DNA of 64,000 nt, from positions 1 to 64,000 of the forward strand of contig NZ_CFGI01000012.1 in the NCBI RefSeq assembly GCF_001347015.1, read 5' to 3'. The stretch is from Streptococcus pneumoniae (lineage in GTDB: Bacteria > Bacillota > Bacilli > Lactobacillales > Streptococcaceae). This document shows positions 1-9,200 of this stretch, one piece after another. Position 1 is the stretch's first letter. Each line of letters opens with the position of its first letter. Under the pieces are notes generated by a model that worked only from the letters and a program-made list of their open reading frames with translations, searched no databases and had not been told where the DNA came from. A program made the translations under genes and the position numbers.

Positions 1-50
1 TCCAGATTAGGAACTATCCGTGAGTTCTCTAGTCTGGATATTTTTCAATA
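1..50 (+). terminator. Rho-independent terminator of a gene left of the window
   Basis: TCCAGA at 1-6 and the following bases pair with the segment ending TCTGGA at 33-38, giving a ~15-bp stem with one wobble and one bulge. The stem is followed by TATTTTTC, so the U tract is on the plus strand. It should end a plus-strand transcript entering from the left, whose gene is not visible. Confidence 0.7.
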
Positions 51-105
51 TACTTCGTTATCGGGCGGTTACTTACCAAGTCAGCCGTCCACTTCCTGAA
101 ATGCA

Positions 106-141
106 AAAATCTCCTAGCAGACTTTCCTGCTAGGAGATTTT
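106..141 (-). terminator. Terminator of the giant adhesin gene
   Basis: A perfect 15-bp stem (106-120 with 127-141) encloses a 6-nt loop. On the minus strand it is followed by a run of T, and the plus side also carries TTTTCTT, so it can work in both directions. It lies about 70 bp past the adhesin stop codon. Confidence 0.85.
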
Positions 142-212
142 CTTATGAGAGGTACTTGTTTAAGCTTTGAAAATCGGATTTATCATCTGATAACTATCAA
201 ATAATCTACCAA

Positions 213-3200
213 TTAAGCTTCTTCGTCTTCTTTACGACGACGGCCTGCAAGACCAAGACCAAGTAAGGCACTTGCGGCAGCTGCCACCATAGCTACAGTA
301 GAATCTGCTGTACCTGTATTTGGCAATTCTTTAGCTGCTTTACGCGCGTTTGCTGCTGCTTGGTTGGCATTTACTGCTTGAGTTGTAGCTGGAGCTGATG
401 TTTGAGCAGCTTGGTTCTTAGCTGGAGTTGCATGATCAGTTGATGGAGCAACTTTCGCCATAAAGTCTTCGATACGTTTAACCATTGCATCCACTTCATC
501 TTGACTTGCGTCTGCATTAGCAAATACTTTCTTAGCATCTGCTAATAAGTCATTCGCTTCTTTTGCAGTTTCTGCATCAAGCTTAGCTGATTCTTTAATG
601 ATCAATTCATCTAATTGATGGATAGCACCTTCCAACTTCGCTTTATCTGCTTTTGCGTCAGTGTTAGTAGCTCCGCTATTACCAGAAGTTCCGTTTCCGT
701 TACCACTGCCATTGTTACCTCCAGCATTGTATGGTACATATGGACGTTGTTTAAACGCATCATCTCTTGGAATTGCTAATACTTGACCTTCTTTTGTAAC
801 GATTGTTACATTTCCATCTTTGTCAATTTTAACAGCTGCTTCTGTCTTACCATCTTTTTCAACTGTTGCTGTTGCGTTCCCATCTTTATCAATCGTAATT
901 TTCACTTTACCATCTTTAGATGTGTAAACTGTATTACCATTATCGTCTGTTTCTTTCAAGAAGGCATCAAGATCAAATTCTGGAACGTCTGTAATAGCAC
1001 CTAGAACTTTGAATTGGAATTTCGCTTTTTCTTCTGGAGTAATATTAGCAAGGTCTGCTACCTCTACTTTACTCAAGTCAAAATCAAGATTATTACCACC
1101 GTTTTTAGCTTTCGCTTCTTCTGCATTCTTCACTAGTTGTTCTTTAGAAATTGTTGCTGTAGAACCGTCTGGCATTGTTACTGTTGCGTTTCCTTTATCG
1201 TCTACTACTACAGTTGCACCTGGGTTAACTGCTTCAATTGATTTCTTAACAGCGTCTTTTTCGTCTTTTGTTAAGTTTTCTTTATTTCCAACTAATGTAC
1301 GGATAGCTGGTGTTTTCACTTTAGCGTTCTTAGCTTCGTCAGCTAATTTTTCTGCTGGGATGACTAAGTCTGAAGCTGGAATGTTAAGAACTGTGCCGTC
1401 ACCTTTGGTTACTGTTGCGTTTCCTTTATCGTCTACGACTACAGTTGAACCTGAGTTGACTGCTGCTACAGCTTTCTTAACAGCTGCTTTTTCTTCATCT
1501 GTAAGTTTAGTTGGATCTGCTACTACAGTCTTAGCTGCTGGTGTGTTTGCATCGTTACCACCATTTGGTTTCGTAGCATCATCTTCAACTTTAACTAAGT
1601 CTGTTGATGGGATAACTGAAACATTACCATCTTTCACTACAGTTGCATTTCCTTTTTCGTCCACTACTACAGTTGCACCTGGATTTGCTGCTTTAACTTT
1701 GTCTTCGATGGCTTTCTTCTCAGCTTCAGTTAAGGCATTTGGATTTGCGACTTTTGTCTTAGAGGCTGGTGTAACTGCATTGTCTTTAGCTTTTCCATCG
1801 TTCACATCTTTTTCAGATTTTGTTAAATCTGATGCTGGGATAACTGCTGTATTTCCGTTTGGAAGAGTTACTGTTGCGTTTCCTTGGTCGTCTACGACTA
1901 CAGTTGAACCTGGATTTACGGCTGCTACTTTAGCTGCAATTGCATCTTTCTCATCTTGTGTTAATGAGTCTGGATCTTTAACTAGAACTTTAGAAGCTGG
2001 TTTAACGATGTCATTTCCTGCTTTTGGTGTTTTTTCTGCATCTGCATTCTTCGTTAAGTCTGCCGCTGGAATGACCGCTGTCTTACCATTTACTGTTACT
2101 GTTGCGTTTCCTTGGTCGTCTACTACAACTTCAGCACCTGGATTTACTGCTTTAACTTTAGCTACGATTGCTTCTTTCTCTTTTGGAGTTAGAGCATTCG
2201 GATTTGCCACTACAGTCTTATCGGCTGGTTTAACGATGTCGTTTCCTGCGTTTGGTTTAGCTGCGTCTGCTGCTGATTTAGTTAAATCTGCCGCTGGGAT
2301 TACAACTGGTTTTCCATCTTTAGGTGTAACTGTTGCATTTCCTTGGTCGTCTACGACTACAGTCGCATCTGGATTTACTGCTTTAACTTTAGCAACAATT
2401 GCATCTTTCTCATCTTGTGTTAACGATTCTGGATTTGCTACTACAGTCTTATCGGCTGGTTTAACGACATCGTTTCCTGCGTTTGGCTCTTTAGCTGAAT
2501 CTGCTGTCTTAGTTAAGTCTTTCGCTGGAATGACTGCTACTTTACCATCTTTAGTTGTTACTGTTGCGTTTCCTTGGTCGTCTACAACTACAGTTGCTCC
2601 TGGATTCACAGCTTTAACTTTGTCTTCGATTGCTTTCTTAGATACTTCTAAGTCATTTGGATCCAAGACTGTCTTATCGGCTGGTGTGTTGACATCGTTT
2701 CCTGCGTTTGGCTTAGCGGCTTCTGCTGCTGTTTTCACCAAATCTTTCGCTGGGATAACCACTGTCTTACCATCTGGAGTTGTTACAGTTGCATTTCCTT
2801 GGTCATCAACAACTACAGTTTTAGCTTCTGGATTCACAGATTTAACTTTAGCTGCGATTGCATCTTGCTCATCTTTTGTTAATGATTCTGGATCTTCTAC
2901 AACTGTCTTGTCAGCTGGTTTAACGACGTCGTTACCTGCGTTTGGTTCTTTAGCTGAATCTGCTGTCTTAGTTAATGCAGCCGCTGGAATGACCGCTGTC
3001 TTACCATCTGTCGTTGTTACTGTTGCGTTTCCTTTGTCATCTACTGCTACAGTTGCACCAGGGTTAACTGCTGCTACTTTAGCCGCAATTGCTTTCTTCT
3101 CATCATCAGTTAATGAGTTTGGATTTGCTACTACAGTCTTATCTGCTGGTGTATTGACATTGTTTCCTGCATTTGGTTTCGCTGCTTCTTCTGGAGTTTT

Positions 3201-6200
3201 CACTAAATCTGCCGCTGGAATTGTTGCAACTTCACCATCTTTAGTTGTTACCGTTGCATTTCCTTTGTCGTCAAATGCCACCTTAGCTTCTGGATTTACC
3301 GCTTTGATTGCTTCTGTAATCTTAGCTTTATCGTCGTCTGATAAATGATCTGGATCGCTTACAACTACTTTATCAGCTGGTGTGTTAACTTTGTTTCCTG
3401 CATTTGGTTGTTTAGCTTCTTCTGGAGTTTTCACTAAATCAGCCGCTGGAATTGTTGCTGTAGCTGTGTTACCATCTTTATCTTCTATAGTTACCGTTGC
3501 ATTTCCTTTATCATCTACGAAGATCGCTTTTGCATCTGGATTAACTTCTTTAATCTTAGCTTCAATCGCTTTTTTCTCTTCTGGAGATAATGGTTTAGTT
3601 GGATCTGCTACTACTACTTTATCTGCTGGTTTGTTAATGTTGTTTCCAGCTTTTGCATTTTTAGCTTCTTCTGGAGTTTTCACTAAATCTTTTGCTGGAA
3701 TTACAAAGCTTCTACCATCTTCTGTAGTTATCGTTGCATTTCCATTGTCATCAACAACCACCGTTGAACCTGGGTTCACTTCCTCAACAGCTTTCTTAAT
3801 AGCTTCTTTATCCAAGTTAGCTGGATCTGTTACTAATACCTTATCAACAGGTTTCTTAATTAAATCTTGTTTCTCAGGTTTTAATAGATCTGCTTTTGGT
3901 TTCGCTAAGGCTTCTACAGGGATTGTTGCGATGTCTCCATTTGCATTCTTAACAGTCGCATTTCCTTTTGCGTCAAATACTACTGTTGCTCCTGGGTTAA
4001 CAGCTAAGATGTTTTTCTCAATTTCTTGAATATCTTCCGCTGTCAATTTATCTCTGTCTTTGACTAAGACTCTGTCTGCTGGTGAATTGATTTTATTTCC
4101 TGCATTCACTTTAGCTTTATCAGCATCAGTCTTCGTTAAATCTTTCACTGGAATTGTTGCTGTTTTACCTTCTGGTGTTGTTACTGTCGCATTTCCTTTG
4201 TCATCTACGAATACTGTTGCTCCTGGATTTATACGTTGAACTTTAGCAGCGATTTTCGCTTTAACATCATCCGTAATTTGTCCATCTTTAACAAACACTC
4301 GATCTGCTGGTTTGTTAATAACGTTACCTGCTTTTGGATCGCTTAATACTTCATCATCAGTTTTCACTAAATCATCCGCTGCGATTACTAATGTCTTACC
4401 ATCTGGAGTTGTTACTGTTGCATTTCCTTTTTCGTCTACAAATACTGTTGCATCTGGGTTGACTTCTGCAACTTTAGCTTTAATAGCTTTACGGTCTTCA
4501 TCAGTTAATGCATCTTTATTAGCAACTACTATTTGATCGATAGGTTTCTTAACTGGATTTTGTTTAGCTGGATCTAATAGATCTTTTTTATCATTTGATT
4601 TCACTAAGTCACTTACAGGGATTGTAGCTGTAGCTGTAGTTCCGTCTTCATTCGGTACTGTTACTGTTGCGTTTCCTGCTTCGTCAAATACAACTTTAGT
4701 TCCTTCAGGGTTTACCGCTTGAATCGCTGCAGTAATCTTAGCTTTTTCAGCATCAGTTAATTCAGCTGGATTTGCTACTACTGTTCTTTCTGCTGGAGTA
4801 TTTACTTTGTTTCCTGCTTTTGCAGACTCTTTAGCTGTTGGATCTTTCAATAAATCATCTACAGAAATCGTTGCTGTGTTTCCTTCTGGAGTCGTTACTG
4901 TTGCGTTTCCTTGGTCATCAACGAATACAGTAGCACCTGAGTTTACTGCTTCAACCGCTTTTTGGATTTTAGCTTTAACTTCATCTTTCTTATCTCCAGT
5001 TAAATCCGCCGCCGCTGCCGCTACTTTATCCGCTGGCTTGTTGATGTTATTTCCTGCTTTTGCACCATCAACTTCTTGTGGAGATTTCACTAAGTCTTCT
5101 TTGGCGATTACTACAGTTTTTCCTTCTGGTGTTGTTACTGTTGCATTTCCTTCGTCATCAACTACGATAGTTGTCTTCGGATCTCTATTTACCTTAGCGA
5201 TTTCTGCTTTGATTGCATCTTTTTCAGCTGGAGTTAATTTACCTGCTTTCTTAACAAGTGTTTTATCTGCTGGTTTCTTAACTGCATCTTGTTTGTCTGG
5301 GTTCCTTAAGTCAGCTGCATCTTTTGCTAAATCAGATGCTGGAATTGTTGCCACAGCTCCGTCTGGTGTTGTTACTGTTGCGTTTCCTTTTTCGTCAAAT
5401 GCAACTGTTGCACCTGGGTTAACTTTCAGGATTTCTGCTCTAATCTTATCTTCATCAGCCTTGATATTAGCAGGATCTGTTACAACCACTTTCGTTGCTG
5501 GAGTGTTTACTTTGTTTCCACCATTTACTTCATCTTTAGCTGCTGGATCTTTTACTAAGTCTTCAACAGGAATTGTTGCTGTTTTACCATCTGGAGTAGA
5601 TACTGTTGCATTTCCTTTGTTGTCAACGAATACTTTAGCATCTGGGTTAACTGCTTTAACTTTAGCTTCGATTGCTTTAATGTCTTCAGGAGTTAACGCA
5701 TCTTTGTTTGCAGATACTTTATCAGCTGGTTTGTTTACGTTGTTTCCTGCTTTAGCATCTTTAGCTTCTTCCGGAGATTTCACTAAGTCAGTTACTGGAA
5801 TTGTTGCTGTTTGTCCGTCTGGTGTAACTACAGTTGCGTTTCCTTTGTCGTCTACTACTACTGTTGCACCTGGGTTTACTGCTTGAACTTTAGCTTTGAT
5901 TGCTTCGATATTTTCAGGAGTTAATGCATCTTTATCAGCAACTACTTTGTCTGCTGGTTTGTTGATGTTGTTTCCTGCTTTAGCAGTTTCTTTGTCAGCT
6001 TCTTTCTTCACTAAGTCAGCTTTTGGAATCACGACAGTTTTTCCTTCAGGTGTTGTTACTGTTGCATTTCCTTTGTCATCAACTACTACAGTTGAACCTG
6101 GGTTTACTGCTTCTACAGCTGCTTTAATAGCGTCTTTAGCTTCTGTTGGTAAGTCTTTATTAGCTGCTTCTAATGCTGGGTCAACTACTACTTTATCTGC

Positions 6201-9200
6201 TGGTTTGTTTACAGCATCTTGTTTCGCTGGGTCAGCTAAGTCAGCTTTAGCTTTTACTAAATCGCTCGCTGGGATTGTTGCAGTTTTCGGTTGTTCACCT
6301 GGTGCTGCTGGTATTGTTACTGTTGCATTTCCTTTTTCGTCAAATACTACGTCAGCACCTGGGTTTACTGCTTGAATTTTAGCTTTAATTGCATTTTTAT
6401 CATCTTCTGTTAATACAGCTGGATTTTCTACCACTACTCTATCTGCTGGAGTGTTTACTTGGTTTCCACCAGTTACATTGTCTTTATCAGCATCTGATTT
6501 GACTAAATCTGCCACTGGAATTGTCGCAGTTTTACCATCTGCTGTTGTTACAGTCGCATTTCCGTTGTCATCCACTACTACTGTAGCATCTGGGTTCACT
6601 GCTTCAACTGCTGCTTTAATTCTAGCGATTTCAGGATCTGTTAATTGCGTACTGTCAGCAACACGTACTCTGTCAGCTGGGTTGTTGATATTGTTACCAG
6701 CTTTTGGAGTAGTTTTTTCGTCAGCACCTTTAACTAAATCATCTGCATCGATTACTGCTGTTTTTCCTTCTGGTGTTGTTACTGTAGCCTCACCTTTTTC
6801 GTTAACTGTAATTACTGAACCTTCTGGGTTAACCGCAGCGATTTTCGCTTTGATTGCTTCACGTTCTGGTTCTGTTAAAGCATTTTTATCTGCTACAACA
6901 GTTTGTGAGTTTGGTTTGTTGATGTCATCTCCACCGTTTACTTTGCTTGCATCTTCTGGTGTCTTAAATAAGTCTGCAGCTGGAATTGTCGCAATTGTTC
7001 CGTCTTTAAGAACTACTGTTGCATTTCCTTCAGTGTCATAGTTAATAGCTTTAACTTTATCGTCGCCACCATTTAATTTTTTCAGTTTTTCAGTTGCTTT
7101 TGCTTGAAGGTCTGCATTTGTAGCATCTCCAACCAACTTATCAGCTGGCTTACGAACTCCTGCATTACCTGAATCAGGATTTGCTGCATCAGCTAAAGTA
7201 CGCACCAATTCTTTGGCTGTAAATCCTGCTGTATTTCCTTCTGGTGTTGAAACCGTTACTGTACCATTGTCATCAATTGTCACAACAGCATTAGGGTTTA
7301 CTTCACGAACAGCTTTTTTGATGTTTTCTTTATCTGCATCTGTCAAACTTTCAGGATTTGCAACAATCACTTTATCCGTTGGACGGTTGATGTTGTTGCC
7401 ACCACCATCTTTTTCTAAATCGGCTTCAGATTTTGTTAAATCTTCTTGTTTTAATGTTTCAGGTGCTTGCTTCCCTGGTAAGGTTACTTCAGCACTTCCA
7501 TCATCCTTAACAACTACCTTAGTTCCCGGAGGATTTACTGCTTTAATAGCATCTTCTAGTTTTTTCCGTTCATCCTCATTTAAGACTGTTGGATTTTCAG
7601 CAATTACCTTGTTCGCTGGTAAACGAGCAGAGTTAATGGCTTTAATCGCTGCTTCTGCTGATTTCTTAGCGTTATCAACATCGGCATTTTTCTTAGCACC
7701 ATCGATTGCCTCTTCCGAAGCTTTCTTAACAGCATCTACCTCAGCTTGAAGTTTTGCTCTAGCTTCTTCAGTCAAGGCTGCGTCTTGAGCAATCTCTTGC
7801 TTTTTAGCAGCGGCTGTAGTTTCTACCGCTGTTTTAGCTTCTGGTTTTTTAGCAGCAGGTTTGGTAACACCCTCTACTTCTGTTTTTCCAGTATCGCCTG
7901 CTGTATCGATTTCACCTTGCTCTCGTGTAGCTGCTTCAGGCGTTTCTGCATTATCATTTTTCGCATTGATTTCAGCTTTCTTAGCATCAGCAAATTTTTT
8001 AGCTTCTGCCTTTGCGTCTGCCTTTTCTTCCTCTGTTAGGTCAGTGCGGGCATCCATTTCTGCTTCTTTAGCTTTTAAGGCTTCATCGATTTTGTCTAAT
8101 GCTGCTTGTTTACCGATTGGGTTGATTTTAGCAACTTCTTTGGTTCCTTCAGCTTGTTTATCGTTTACAGTAGTTTGAGCTGCTGTTGCCGCATCTGCTG
8201 TTTCTGCTGTTGCTGGTTGTTTTTCGATTTCAGCAAGGGCTGCTGCTGCCTTGTCTTCAGCATCTTTTTTAGCTTTTTCCTTCTCGGCTTGTGTTAAGCT
8301 ATCATTGTTCTCAATAGCCTCCTTCTTAGCTTCCAAAGTCTTAGCGATTTCTTCTTTAGCTTTTTCTTTACCGATTGGATTTACTTTCGCTACAGCACCA
8401 GTACCTTCATCTTTACCTGCAGTTACATCTGTTGCATTTGTAGCATCAGCGATTTTTTCTAATGCTGCTGCTTTATCTTTTTCTACATCAGCAATAGCTT
8501 TATCTTGCTCAGCTTTTGATAAGTTATCATTACCTTTAATAGCTGCAATTTTCGCATCTGCTTGGTTAGTTACTTCCTCGATTGCTGGTTGTTTATCTAA
8601 TTTCACAACTTTATCGACAGGAATGGTGTCTTTAGAACCATCTTTATATGTTACTACTAAGTTTTCACCGTCTTGAACAAGGTCTTTTACAACCTTCTTA
8701 GCATTTTCTGCTTCGACTGCTTTTCCTTTTTTGTCTTCTAAGTTCTTATCTTCATTTTTCTTAGAGTATTCTAATAGAAGACTTTCTTTAAGCTTAGCTA
8801 ATTCAGCCTCTGGAATATGAGCAATATCTGTTACTACGGTCTTATCAGCATCAGCTAATTCTCTAATGTCATATTTTGCTGTTTGAGCTTTTAGTTTGAT
8901 AGTGAATGAACCTGGGTCAGTTGCATATGAAGAACCTTTAGCAACGTTTTTCAATTCTTTTCCATCTGTGTCAGTTGCTGTTGCGTAACGAGTGACTAAA
9001 CGATATTCATCATTATCACCTTTAGGGAATTTATTCTTATCAAGTCCCGCTGTATCTTTAGTTACTTTACCGCTAATTTTCACAATTGCAGGATTTTCAG
9101 CTGTTGCTGGTGTTTCTGCTGAAATCTGAGTAAATGTCATATCATATTGGTTATCAATAACATCAGGATTAGCTGCATCTTTAGCGCTTAAAGATCTATT

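Noticed and set aside
1009-3348. Plus-strand open frame of 779 codons opposite the adhesin, with several similar long plus frames up to 8676
   Set aside because: These frames mirror the codon bias of the minus-strand repeats. They lack ribosome binding sites, read as low-complexity Ser/Thr/Phe-rich repeats, and break wherever the repeat pattern changes.
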